From NCBI GenBank assembly GCA_015075185.1, contig JABTUW010000003.1, positions 620,001-684,000 on the forward strand: DNA of 64,000 bases, in the 5' to 3' direction. Shown here piece by piece: positions 25,485 to 33,713 of this stretch. Source of the stretch: Anaerolineales bacterium (GTDB lineage Bacteria; Chloroflexota; Anaerolineae; 4572-78; J111). Made by a program: the position numbers and the translations under genes. Every line of letters starts with the position of its first letter. Within the stretch, counting starts at the first letter, position 1. A model generated the notes under the pieces. That model had not been told where the DNA came from and did no database searches. It saw only the letters and a list, made by a program, of their open reading frames with translations.

Positions 25485-28451
25485 ATGAGCTTGACGCGGT
25501 TGTGGAAAAATGAAATGGACGAGCAGGCCAAGAATTTAAATCAGGTCTTGCTGGCGGCAATGGATACCTACGCCGAACGCACCTGTTTTCAGGTAAAACG
25601 GGATAAGGGGTATCAAAATATTTCCTACCGGCGCTTTCAGGCGCTGACATTCCGCCTCGCCCGCTTTCTCCAGAGCCACCATATCTCCAATGGCGAGCGG
25701 GTCGCTATTGCTACCCATAACTGCCTGGAGTGGATGGTCGTCTACATGGCTACTCTCCTGGCTGGTGGGGTAGCCGTACCTCTCCGCCCCTCGGTTGCGC
25801 CGGATAGATTTCGTTTTACCCTTCAAGACTCTGGAGCCAGCCTGGTCGTTTTGGCCGATGAGCAGCTCCTGCGCGACATCACGGCCCTGCTGACCAGCAC
25901 CGATAATCCTTTTCCCCATTTAAAGACTATTCTGATGGTGAACGAACTGCCGGAAACAGCCTTCCCCACAGTTTTGCTGAGCCAAATTCTGACTGAAGCG
26001 GAGTTGTTGTCTGAGGAACAAGAGGCGCTGCGTCTGTATGCGCTCAGCACTCCCCCTGAAACCCTGGCGGCTATTTATTACACGGCCGGCGGCACCGACC
26101 GGCCTAAGGGGGCTGTCTTTGATCACTACCGGCTTTTAGCCAGTATGCGCCATTTGCGCGGGTTGAACCTCGATGAGGATGAGTTAGGCTTTACGGTTGT
26201 GCCCTGGGGGTTTGCCGCCAGCCTGTCCGTGGCGCTCCACTATTTTATATCGGGGGTAGCCAATGTAATTGCCGGAGGCGAAGAGTCTGTCCCGGAGGTG
26301 ATGCAGCAGACCAGTCCAACGGTGAGCCTCAATATGCCTTACTTCCTGGAACGTTTTTACGAGGAAGTGATGGAGATGGTGGCGCAGATGCCCGAAGCCA
26401 GCCGCGAAGTCTTTCAGTGGGCGGTGGCCAAAGGCCGCGAGTTCCACGCCGCCGGCCCGGCCGCCTCGGCCGAACTGCGTGAAGAGTATGCCCGGGCCGA
26501 CATGACTTTTTTCAGCAGTATTCGCGGGCAGATTGGCGGGCGTCTGCGCCGTTTCTACTCGACCGGCGCGCCGTTATCCCGAAACTTGGCCGGTTTCTTT
26601 GAAGCCATCGGCCTGCCTGTCCTGGAAGTTTACAACCTGACGGAAGCCGGCGGCTTCCCGGCTATCAGCCGTCTCGATGCTTACCGGCTTGGTTCCTGCG
26701 GTCAGGTCGCGCCCGGTTTTGAAATCAGGATTGCCGACGACGGCGAAGTGCTGGTCCGGGGGAATTCGCTGATGAACGAGTATTGGGGCTGGCCCACGGA
26801 GACCCAACAGGTGCTCGACGCCGACGGCTGGCTCCATACCGGCGACCTGGGCTATTTTGACCGGGATGGCTACCTTTTCCTGACCGGGCGCAAGAACCCG
26901 GTCATTGTTCTTTCGACCGGCCGCAAAGTAATGCCGGCTGCCGTCGAAGAGATGCTGATGGCCCATCCAATTATTACCGAAGCTGTGGTCTTTGGTGAAG
27001 GCCGGCCTTACGTGTCGGCCCTGCTGGTGCCTGATTTGGAAGTGCTGGTCGAGCATCTCCAGCCGGATGAGGCCCAGGAAAATGAAGACCTGCTGACCGT
27101 AGGGCCGCCCACGACCACCCTCAAATGGTTCTGGCAGCAGGATAATGAAGCCGGGGAACCGGTCAATACCACCGCCCACCCTCGGGTCAAGGCTTTGTTT
27201 GATAGTGTGGTGGTGCAGGTTAACAGCCGGCTGGACCGCTGGGCCAGGATTGAAAATTACAGCCTGTACGACCAGGCTTACAGCGAGGCTGCCAATGAGC
27301 TGGCCCGCCTGCGGCTGCACGAGCGCCATAATCTGGCTGAACGCTATGCTGCCCAGGTCAAGTCCATGTATCCGCCTGCCCCACAACTGATGGAAAAGGA
27401 AATTACCCAGGTTCACGTCAACCCGGAACGGATGCGCGAACTGCTGGAAAAGGAGAGCATGCTCGATGCCTGGCTGGCCGATGCTGGCATTGAGTTTCTG
27501 TTCAACCTGGCCCGGACCAAGCAAATTGATGCTCCCTCGATGGTCCATATTTGCGATGTAGCCGCCAGTATTGCCCAGATGGAGAACGAGGCCAAGCCGC
27601 TCTCGACGGCCTTAATTGTGGGCGACCCGGCCCGGATCAACCGCATCTTGACCCGCAGCGAAATTCGGCTGCTGCGCTGGGATCACATTCGCCGCATGCG
27701 CAATATTTTGATTACCCTGGCCAAAATGGTGGATGGGCTGGTGCTGGGTTACGTGGTAGATAAGCACGGCTATGTGCGGGGTATTCGCAAGCTGAAATTG
27801 GACGAGCCGCTGGATGATCCGGCCAATATGCTGCTCGGTCCGCAGTTTCGCCGCCACGCCACTATCTCGCGGCTGTGTGATGCCGTCGTCTTTTTTGTCC
27901 CGGCCCCGGGCCGGCAGGTCCGCGTGTTTGCCGAGGGGCAACTGGTGGGCCGCTATTCCAACGGTGACTGGTCGCCGGAAAGCATGACCCATGTGAGCCA
28001 GGTACTCGCCCAATTAGCCAAGCGGCGGGATTATGATTTGGCCCTGATCCGGCGGGTGCTGCGCTGCGCGTTCCAAATGTCGGAGGAAAACCTGGGCGCG
28101 ATCTTTTTGCTGGGCGAGGCCAATGTGATTATGGAACATTCCGATGCCCCGGAAATCAGCTCCTTTGCCGCCATTGTCAGCGCCGACGTGCAGCAGTTGA
28201 CCGACCGCGAGCTGATTAATTTTGCCAAGCAGGATGGGGCGACGGTGATTGACGTGCAGGGCCAATTTCGCGGCTGCATGGTCCTGCTCCGGCCCAATGC
28301 TAACACCCAGGCCGATATCGGCCTGGGCAAAGGCGCGCGCCACAGCAGCGCCGCCAAAATGAGCGCCGAAGCCCAATGCCTGGCCATCACTGTCTCCCAG
28401 GATGGCCCGATTACCCTCTACGACTGCGGCCGGCGTATCTTGTCCTTGTAA
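25485..28451 (+). CDS. Acyl-adenylating (AMP-binding) enzyme fused to a diadenylate cyclase (DAC) domain
   Basis: The 988-residue protein has two ATP-using parts. Residues about 10-510 are an acyl-CoA synthetase-like AMP-binding domain: variant P-loop YYTAGGTDRPKGA (about 197-209), YNLTEAGG, WLHTGDLGYFDRDGYL (about 447-462) and TGRKN. Residues about 510-690 are a helical linker. Residues about 690-830 may be a sensor domain (GLVLGYVVDKHGYVRGI). Residues about 850-985 match DAC/DisA_N domains: LGAIFLLGE, LINFAKQDGATVID (DGA about 916), GKGARHSSAAKMSAEA (RHR motif as RHS, about 952) and ITVSQDGPITLY. The expected product is c-di-AMP, if active. An alternative ATG lies at 25,515. The 3' end overlaps a convergent gene by 34 bases. 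Confidence 0.85.
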   Translation: MSLTRLWKNEMDEQAKNLNQVLLAAMDTYAERTCFQVKRDKGYQNISYRRFQALTFRLARFLQSHHISNGERVAIATHNCLEWMVVYMATLLAGGVAVPLRPSVAPDRFRFTLQDSGASLVVLADEQLLRDITALLTSTDNPFPHLKTILMVNELPETAFPTVLLSQILTEAELLSEEQEALRLYALSTPPETLAAIYYTAGGTDRPKGAVFDHYRLLASMRHLRGLNLDEDELGFTVVPWGFAASLSVALHYFISGVANVIAGGEESVPEVMQQTSPTVSLNMPYFLERFYEEVMEMVAQMPEASREVFQWAVAKGREFHAAGPAASAELREEYARADMTFFSSIRGQIGGRLRRFYSTGAPLSRNLAGFFEAIGLPVLEVYNLTEAGGFPAISRLDAYRLGSCGQVAPGFEIRIADDGEVLVRGNSLMNEYWGWPTETQQVLDADGWLHTGDLGYFDRDGYLFLTGRKNPVIVLSTGRKVMPAAVEEMLMAHPIITEAVVFGEGRPYVSALLVPDLEVLVEHLQPDEAQENEDLLTVGPPTTTLKWFWQQDNEAGEPVNTTAHPRVKALFDSVVVQVNSRLDRWARIENYSLYDQAYSEAANELARLRLHERHNLAERYAAQVKSMYPPAPQLMEKEITQVHVNPERMRELLEKESMLDAWLADAGIEFLFNLARTKQIDAPSMVHICDVAASIAQMENEAKPLSTALIVGDPARINRILTRSEIRLLRWDHIRRMRNILITLAKMVDGLVLGYVVDKHGYVRGIRKLKLDEPLDDPANMLLGPQFRRHATISRLCDAVVFFVPAPGRQVRVFAEGQLVGRYSNGDWSPESMTHVSQVLAQLAKRRDYDLALIRRVLRCAFQMSEENLGAIFLLGEANVIMEHSDAPEISSFAAIVSADVQQLTDRELINFAKQDGATVIDVQGQFRGCMVLLRPNANTQADIGLGKGARHSSAAKMSAEAQCLAITVSQDGPITLYDCGRRILSL

Positions 28452-30808
28452 CTAACCCCTACCATAGCGATCAGCATAATCAGGGCCAGCCCCATCCCCA
28501 CCTGAAAAGACCAGGGCCGATATTCGAAGTGGATCGTATGCTCCCCGGCCGGGACAAACACGGCCCGGCCCAGGTAATCGGCCCGGTAAATGGGGGTGGG
28601 CTGCCCGTCAACGGTAGCCTCCCAGCCGGGGAAAAAAGTATCCAGCAGCACCAGGTAGCCGTCGGCGGACAGGCTGGCTTCAATTTCTAGCTGCTGCGGA
28701 TTTTCGGCGACAATTTCCGCTGCACTGGCCGCCAGCGTGGTGAGGGGGGGCAGGGTGGGGGGAGTCTCTTCCGGCTTGCTCTCTAAGACCACCGTCTGCC
28801 TGGGGTCGAGGGTGCGGCGTTGAAAATAGGCCAGCGCCTCGGCCGGACTGGCGGCCAGGACCGCTGCATGCACCACAAATGCTCGCGGTAAAGGCTCTTT
28901 GTTTTCGTAGACATAGGAGTGGGCGTCGTTGTAAACCAGGGGATAGGTGGCGGCCACGTCCGCGCCCATTTGCCCCTCGGTCAGCAAGTAGCGCACCGCC
29001 AGCACCTGGATGGCCTGCACCGGGTCGGCTTCGTCCAGAAAGTTCTCGTAACGGGCCAGCTTTAAAGGCGAACTGTAGCCGCTGGCGCTGTGGACCCTGT
29101 AGGCCGAGGGAAAATACTGGCCCAGGTTGCGCGTTGCTTCGTCCTCGCCGCTGACACCCAGGGGAAAGACCCGCGCCGCGCCGACATGTTCCAGCACATA
29201 GCGCGCCCCGCCCGACAATGCCTGCCAGCGCTCCTCCGGTCTGACCGGGTTAATCGCCGTCCCGCCGGCCAGGAGCAGGTCGAGGCTGGCCGCCAGGAGG
29301 ATCAAGTCGGTAAATGTTGGCTCACTGATGCGCCGCGTGGTCCACAGCCACAACAGGACTGACGCGGCGACGAGGTTGGCCAGCAACAAAAAAGCCGGCG
29401 TGTTCAGGCCAAAAGCCCAGCGCAGCAGCAGGCGCTCCTGGTAAATAGGGTTGGGCGTTAATGCTTTGCTCAAAAAGGCGCTGGTTAATTGGCCGTAAGA
29501 GCCGTCGAGCTGGCTGCTCCAATTCAACAAATCGCCGCTGAAACCCCCAATTAAGATCAATCCCAGGCCGAGTAGTAGTCCCCCGCCTAAAAGAATCGCC
29601 AGCGCCCGCCGGGATAAACCCTTTTCAAGCAGCAAGTCCAGGCCAAATCCGGCCAGCACGGCCAGGGCCAGGGTGACGACCATCAACCAGCGGGCCGGGA
29701 TGCGGAACAGGTCGAAACCGGGAAGATATTGGATGACGTAGCGGTAGAGCGGGGTGTGGTCGCCCAGCGCCAGCACTCCGGCGCTGACGAGGAGCAGGAT
29801 AAAAAAAGGTTGGTCAGGCCGCCGCCATGCCCGCAAACCTATCGCCGCCAGCAGCAGCGGCATGAAGCCCACATAAGTAAAAACCTCTTGAAAAGGGTCG
29901 CCCCCCTTAAAGCCAATCACATTATTGCCAAAAGCACTGGGGAGGAGCAGGTTGAGCCACATCAGCGGGTGGAGCGAGTTCTCTGTCAGCAATTCCAGCC
30001 CGCGGGCTTGCGAGCGCAAGGTAAATTGCAGGAGTTCACTGCTTGGCAGGAGCTGCGGCGCGGCCAACAGCATGCCGGTGACTATTGCCGCCACCACCAG
30101 GAGTCCGGTCTGGAGCGCATAACGGAGATTGCGCCGCCGGGGTGGGGGGCCGGCCAGGAAATCTACTGCCAGCCGGTACAGTCCATATCCGGCCACCGTA
30201 ACCAGGGTGTAAAAAATAATCTGCGAATGGGCGGTCAAGGTTTGCAGAGCCAGCGGCAGACCCGCCAGCAGGGCGGCCAGCCAACTACGCTGCCGGGTGG
30301 CCTGAATCACGGCGTATAGAGCGAGCGGCAGCCAGACCGCCCCAGTCATAATGTTCACGTTGGAGACCTGGGCCATCAAAAAGCCGCCGAAGCCAAAAAC
30401 TAGGCCGGAAAGAGTCGCCGCCCCCTGGCTCAGCCGCAGGGAGCGGGCCAGGATATAGGTAAAAAGTGCAGCCAGGGGGAAGTGCAGCAGGATAAACAGG
30501 GAGAGTTCGAGTGATGGCGAAAGCGGGCTTAGGAACAGGGCGCGCAGCGGGTAAAGCACCCCGATCTGGGGTTCGGCCAGCATGGGCATGCCCGCCTGCC
30601 GGTAGGGGTCCCACAACGGGACTCGCCCGGCCAGCCACTCGTTGGCCATAAAAATGTGGCCGGGATAATGAATCCAGCTTATATCGGTACGATACAGCGT
30701 TTGGCCGCCAAAAATGATTTCGGGAAAAGCTAAAAAAGGGAGGATCAGGTAAAGGCTAAGAGTCCACAGCGGCGGGCGCCAGGAGGTCGGATTAGAAATA
30801 TTAGGCAA
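28418..30808 (-). CDS. YfhO-family large membrane protein, probable glycosyltransferase
   Basis: This 796-residue protein has about a dozen membrane helices. The early loop reads GGQTLYRTDISWIHYPGHIF and VPLWDPYRQAGMPML, the family's acidic and WxP-type signature (as in YfhO and related GT-C proteins). A C-terminal soluble part follows (about 560-770; LVLLDTFFPGWEATVDG and VFVPAGEHTIHFEYRPWSF are typical), ending in one last helix. YfhO proteins are linked to glycosylation of lipoteichoic acids or surface lipids. The start codon appears to be TTG at 30,808, with no strong ribosome site, so it is uncertain. Confidence 0.8.
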   Translation of the reverse strand: MPNISNPTSWRPPLWTLSLYLILPFLAFPEIIFGGQTLYRTDISWIHYPGHIFMANEWLAGRVPLWDPYRQAGMPMLAEPQIGVLYPLRALFLSPLSPSLELSLFILLHFPLAALFTYILARSLRLSQGAATLSGLVFGFGGFLMAQVSNVNIMTGAVWLPLALYAVIQATRQRSWLAALLAGLPLALQTLTAHSQIIFYTLVTVAGYGLYRLAVDFLAGPPPRRRNLRYALQTGLLVVAAIVTGMLLAAPQLLPSSELLQFTLRSQARGLELLTENSLHPLMWLNLLLPSAFGNNVIGFKGGDPFQEVFTYVGFMPLLLAAIGLRAWRRPDQPFFILLLVSAGVLALGDHTPLYRYVIQYLPGFDLFRIPARWLMVVTLALAVLAGFGLDLLLEKGLSRRALAILLGGGLLLGLGLILIGGFSGDLLNWSSQLDGSYGQLTSAFLSKALTPNPIYQERLLLRWAFGLNTPAFLLLANLVAASVLLWLWTTRRISEPTFTDLILLAASLDLLLAGGTAINPVRPEERWQALSGGARYVLEHVGAARVFPLGVSGEDEATRNLGQYFPSAYRVHSASGYSSPLKLARYENFLDEADPVQAIQVLAVRYLLTEGQMGADVAATYPLVYNDAHSYVYENKEPLPRAFVVHAAVLAASPAEALAYFQRRTLDPRQTVVLESKPEETPPTLPPLTTLAASAAEIVAENPQQLEIEASLSADGYLVLLDTFFPGWEATVDGQPTPIYRADYLGRAVFVPAGEHTIHFEYRPWSFQVGMGLALIMLIAMVGVSYKDKIRRPQS

Positions 30809-31189
30809 ATTGACTCGCTCGGTCGTAAAAAGTTAGGCCGATTGTAACACGGGGTCGGACAAGTTGCCAACTTGCCGGAGGCACAGAACGGATCCGGCTC
30901 ATATTTTAACCCAAGTTGCTACCTTTCGCCGCAGACATCCTGAGTAGCCTTGAAAAGGCGTATCGAAGGGTATCTGCGGCGAAAAATCACCCTTCGATAC
31001 GCGCTTACGCGCACTCAGGATGATTTTCCGCCTGTAGGTGGCAACTTGTGTTATTTTAGGTATATTCCGGTAGGGGCGTAATGCCTTGCGCCCTTACTCC
31101 TAAAAATTGGGTAGGAACATAATATTGTTGCAGATTGGTTGAGAGTGAGGTACAATTAAAAATGTCAGAATAAAAAGGAGAAATTCGCT
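30809..31189. other. Intergenic region filled by palindromic repeats
   Basis: This stretch separates the divergent YfhO-like and lspA genes. It holds a GGACAAGTTGCCAACTTGCC palindrome (30,857-30,876) and a large inverted repeat (30,912-31,048) made of two opposed REP-like units. The lspA promoter should lie in 31,060-31,180; no confident -35/-10 pair was identified. Confidence 0.55.
30912..31048. repeat. Inverted pair of REP-like elements
   Basis: Two units of the form ATCCTGAGT-[hairpin]-TATCGAAGGGT face each other. The first has the inner hairpin GCCTTGAAAAGGC, the second CGCGCTTACGCGC. Outer flanks CAAGTTGC and GCAACTTG also pair. A nearly identical copy of the second unit lies at 57,393-57,441. 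Confidence 0.7.
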
Positions 31190-31723
31190 ATTACTCGTTG
31201 GTCAACCCTCAAAAAGCGTTCCGCCTTACCGACCATTCTTGGGATAGCGGCAGTTGTCTTTGCCCTGGATCAGCTTACCAAGTATTGGGTCGTCCAAAAC
31301 ATCCCTGAGCAAAGCTCGTGGAGTTTCTTCCCGGCCTTAGCCAAAATTTTTCAATTTACCTTTCTCAGAAATACCGGCGCAGCTTTTGGCATGTTTCCCC
31401 AACTCGGCGGTGTTTTTATGGTTATCGCCGTCGTGGTCATCGCCTCGATTGTCATCTTTTACCACCACCTGCCCACCTATAATTTCTGGGTACGGCTGAG
31501 CCTGGGGCTGCAATTGGGCGGTGCGCTCGGCAATCTGGTGGACCGCATCAACCGGGGCTTTGTGGTAGATTTTGTGGATATTGGCTTTTGGCCCATCTTT
31601 AACCTGGCCGACTTATCCATTGTGCTCGGGGTGGCGATTTTAGCCTATTTTCTGTGGAGTGAAGAACAATCTTTGGAGCAGGTCGAAAAATCTTCCAACC
31701 TGCCCGAGGGAGGCAATCTATGA
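31190..31723 (+). CDS. lspA: Lipoprotein signal peptidase (signal peptidase II)
   Basis: The frame encodes a 177-residue four-helix membrane protease: ALDQLTKYWVV in the first part, LRNTGAAFGMF, then the catalytic aspartates in NLVDRINRGFVVDF and FNLADLSIV. It removes signal peptides from prolipoproteins such as the one encoded at 54,976. No ATG, GTG or TTG is in frame between the upstream stop (31,157) and the first conserved residues. AAGGAG (31,175-31,180) stands nine bases before an ATT at 31,190, so initiation at ATT is proposed. The next ATG, at 31,391, would remove the DQ motif. Confidence 0.88.
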   Translation: MTRWSTLKKRSALPTILGIAAVVFALDQLTKYWVVQNIPEQSSWSFFPALAKIFQFTFLRNTGAAFGMFPQLGGVFMVIAVVVIASIVIFYHHLPTYNFWVRLSLGLQLGGALGNLVDRINRGFVVDFVDIGFWPIFNLADLSIVLGVAILAYFLWSEEQSLEQVEKSSNLPEGGNL

Positions 31724-31995
31724 GCCATCCGGCTGACCGAGCTTCTTTGCGCCAAACTGTTTTACATAAGCTGACCGCATACAGTCAAAAAGCCGCGGAA
31801 CTGGGCCGGCGGGTGCGCCAGTTGGTTTTCGGCTTTCGCCTGCGCTCCACGGCCCATATTGACCGCTGGGCCTTGCCGGTTAAACTGCTGCACGATCATC
31901 GCATTTTGCAGCGCCGCCGGGCCTTCAAACAGGCCGGTGGCTCTCACTCCAGCATGGCCACGCACGCCCTGGAAAAAGCCCGCCAGCACAAGTAG
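31720..31995 (+). CDS. Small basic protein of unknown function
   Basis: This 91-residue, Arg/His-rich ORF starts with ATGA overlapping the lspA stop, which suggests translational coupling. It has no signal peptide or membrane helix; the pattern LGRRVRQLVFGFRLRST suggests an amphipathic basic helix. No family is recognised. A repeat-rich gap of 80 bases separates it from rluD. Confidence 0.55.
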   Translation: MSHPADRASLRQTVLHKLTAYSQKAAELGRRVRQLVFGFRLRSTAHIDRWALPVKLLHDHRILQRRRAFKQAGGSHSSMATHALEKARQHK

Positions 31996-31999
31996 CAAG

Positions 32000-32070
32000 T
32001 GGCAGGTTGCAGGTTGTTCCAGAGCAAACGGGGGTTCGTCTTGTGCAACCTGTAACTTGTAACGTGCAAC
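32000..32070. repeat. Mini-repeat (GCAGGTTGCAGGTTG / CAACCTGTAACTTGTAAC)
   Basis: Tandem GGTTGCA words are followed 35 bases later by near-complementary CAACCTGTAAC words. A closely related stretch (ACCTGTAACCTGTAACCTGC) lies in frame inside cobN at 40,003-40,033. Confidence 0.6.
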
Positions 32071-32076
32071 CGTTTT

Positions 32077-33003
32077 ATGTCTCCAGCACAGCCCCTTTAC
32101 CTACAAGTTGACCAACCCGCCGCACGCCTGGATCAATGGCTGGCCCAAGCCATCCCCCAGCTTTCCCGCTCACAATTGCAGAAATTGATTCGCCAGGGCC
32201 AGGTCTTGGTCGCCGGCCGGCCGGTCCGACCCAGTGCCGCCCTTCAACCCGGCGATGTCGTCACCGTTCACCTGCCCGCGCCCGAACCGGCTGCTCTCCA
32301 GCCGGAGACGACGCCGCTCGACGTTGTCTATGAGGATGACGATCTGGTCGTGATCAACAAGCCGGCGGGAATGGTCGTCCATCCGGCGCAGGGACACAGC
32401 CGCGGCACCCTGGTCAATGCCCTGCTGGCCCGCTACCCGGATTTGGCCGGCCTGGCGGAAGATGACTCCGGCGCAGCCGACCGGCCCGGCATCGTTCACC
32501 GGCTGGACCGGGATACTTCCGGGCTGATGATCGTCGCCCGCACTCCGGCGGCACTGCGCCGCTTGCAGCAGCAGTTCAAAGCCCGAACCGTCGAGAAGAT
32601 TTACCTGGCCCTGGTCTTTGGCCGGCCCGAAGCCGCCGAAGGCATCATTGACGTTCCCCTGGGACGTGACCCCCGCTTTCGCCAGAAAATCGCCCCCCGG
32701 TCCGACGGAAAACCTGCCCGGACCCACTACCGGGTCATCGAGGATTTTGGCGCTTACAGCCTGCTGGAAATCGGCCTGGAAACGGGCCGGACCCACCAGA
32801 TCCGGGTTCACCTGGCCTGGCTCAAATGCCCGGTAGTCGGCGATACGGTTTACGGCCGCAAAAAGAACGTCCTCGGCCTGAAGCGGCAGTTTCTCCACGC
32901 CTGGCGGCTCGCCTTCCAGCACCCCCGCACGGGTGAAACCATCCAGTTGGAAGCGCCGCTCGATCCTCATTTGCAGGCTGTTTTGGGGCAGCTCAGGAGA
33001 TAG
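32077..33003 (+). CDS. rluD: Large-subunit rRNA pseudouridine synthase (RluD family)
   Basis: The 308-residue enzyme has an N-terminal S4 RNA-binding domain (about 12-70, RLDQWLAQAIPQLSRSQLQKL) and a catalytic domain with HRLDRDTSGLMIVA (about 144-157), where the Asp is the nucleophile. VNKPAGMVVHP and GRTHQIRVHLAWL are also RluA/RluD hallmarks. It isomerises uridines in 23S rRNA helix 69 or a related site. lspA-rluD adjacency is common in bacteria. Confidence 0.92.
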   Translation: MSPAQPLYLQVDQPAARLDQWLAQAIPQLSRSQLQKLIRQGQVLVAGRPVRPSAALQPGDVVTVHLPAPEPAALQPETTPLDVVYEDDDLVVINKPAGMVVHPAQGHSRGTLVNALLARYPDLAGLAEDDSGAADRPGIVHRLDRDTSGLMIVARTPAALRRLQQQFKARTVEKIYLALVFGRPEAAEGIIDVPLGRDPRFRQKIAPRSDGKPARTHYRVIEDFGAYSLLEIGLETGRTHQIRVHLAWLKCPVVGDTVYGRKKNVLGLKRQFLHAWRLAFQHPRTGETIQLEAPLDPHLQAVLGQLRR

Positions 33004-33082
33004 GTGGGCGACAAAAAAGCTCACTTCGTTGCTCTTGTTTTCCCAAATTTCAAATTCGTTTCCAAAAAAGGAAAAATTAGGA

Positions 33083-33124
33083 TATAATGGGATGAAGTTT
33101 CGGTCCTAAAATTTTCAGAACCGA
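33083..33124 (+). promoter_or_regulatory. Probable -10 element and fold-back leader before the accessory pair
   Basis: TATAAT occurs at 33,083-33,088, with TTCCAA 17 bases upstream as a weak -35. An imperfect hairpin (TTCGGTCC with GAACCGAA) follows at 33,098-33,124. The first gene of the membrane protein/DUF6414-like pair starts about 80 bases further on. Confidence 0.4.
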
Positions 33125-33206
33125 AGGGTTAGTCTACTTATGGTTGGGCGGCATATCCACCTCATCGAAGGTAACTCATCGCATATAATCTAAGAAAGAG
33201 AGTGTG

Positions 33207-33713
33207 ATGCAACTCGATTGGGATTCGCTGGGGAAATTGGATGTAATTTTTGGCCTTGCTGGGGGGGTAGTCCTCGTCTTCTCTACATTACGCTGGATAG
33301 CACGACGCCTGAAGTCAAGTCGTACCCCCAAGTTTCTCGCTTGGGCAATTATTGGGGATGAGGACGAAGAGGCTCTTGTTGCTACTTTGATAGGCTTGGC
33401 CAAGCTAACTATCGCGGCGGCTATCTGGGCAATTATTGGGGCTATTATTGGAGTAACTCTTGTCAGCATTGTAACGTTAATAGTAATGGGAATGGGTAGC
33501 CAAGTTAGCGGGACAACAACTGCAGTAATGCAGAATGCTATTCTGGGTGCTATAGTTGGCGCTATTTTCAGGGCAATCATCTGGCCTATTTTCTCATTTG
33601 CTCGAAGAAACTGGCAGAAACGTAAAGAATCTTATAGAGCAAGACACAATGACTTTATAAAACAGAAACAACGAGTTGAGTCTAAAATCACCAGGACAAA
33701 AAGCAATGACTAA
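33207..33713 (+). CDS. Small membrane protein, accessory island
   Basis: This 168-residue protein has one N-terminal helix (about 10-28), a long hydrophobic hairpin (about 57-97, rich in Ala/Ile/Gly) and another helix (about 110-133), followed by a basic, Lys/Arg-rich cytosolic tail. No family is recognised. A GTG one codon earlier is a possible start. The gene is more A+T-rich than its neighbours and overlaps the next by eight bases, so the two form one unit, probably acquired by transfer. Confidence 0.65.
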   Translation: MQLDWDSLGKLDVIFGLAGGVVLVFSTLRWIARRLKSSRTPKFLAWAIIGDEDEEALVATLIGLAKLTIAAAIWAIIGAIIGVTLVSIVTLIVMGMGSQVSGTTTAVMQNAILGAIVGAIFRAIIWPIFSFARRNWQKRKESYRARHNDFIKQKQRVESKITRTKSND

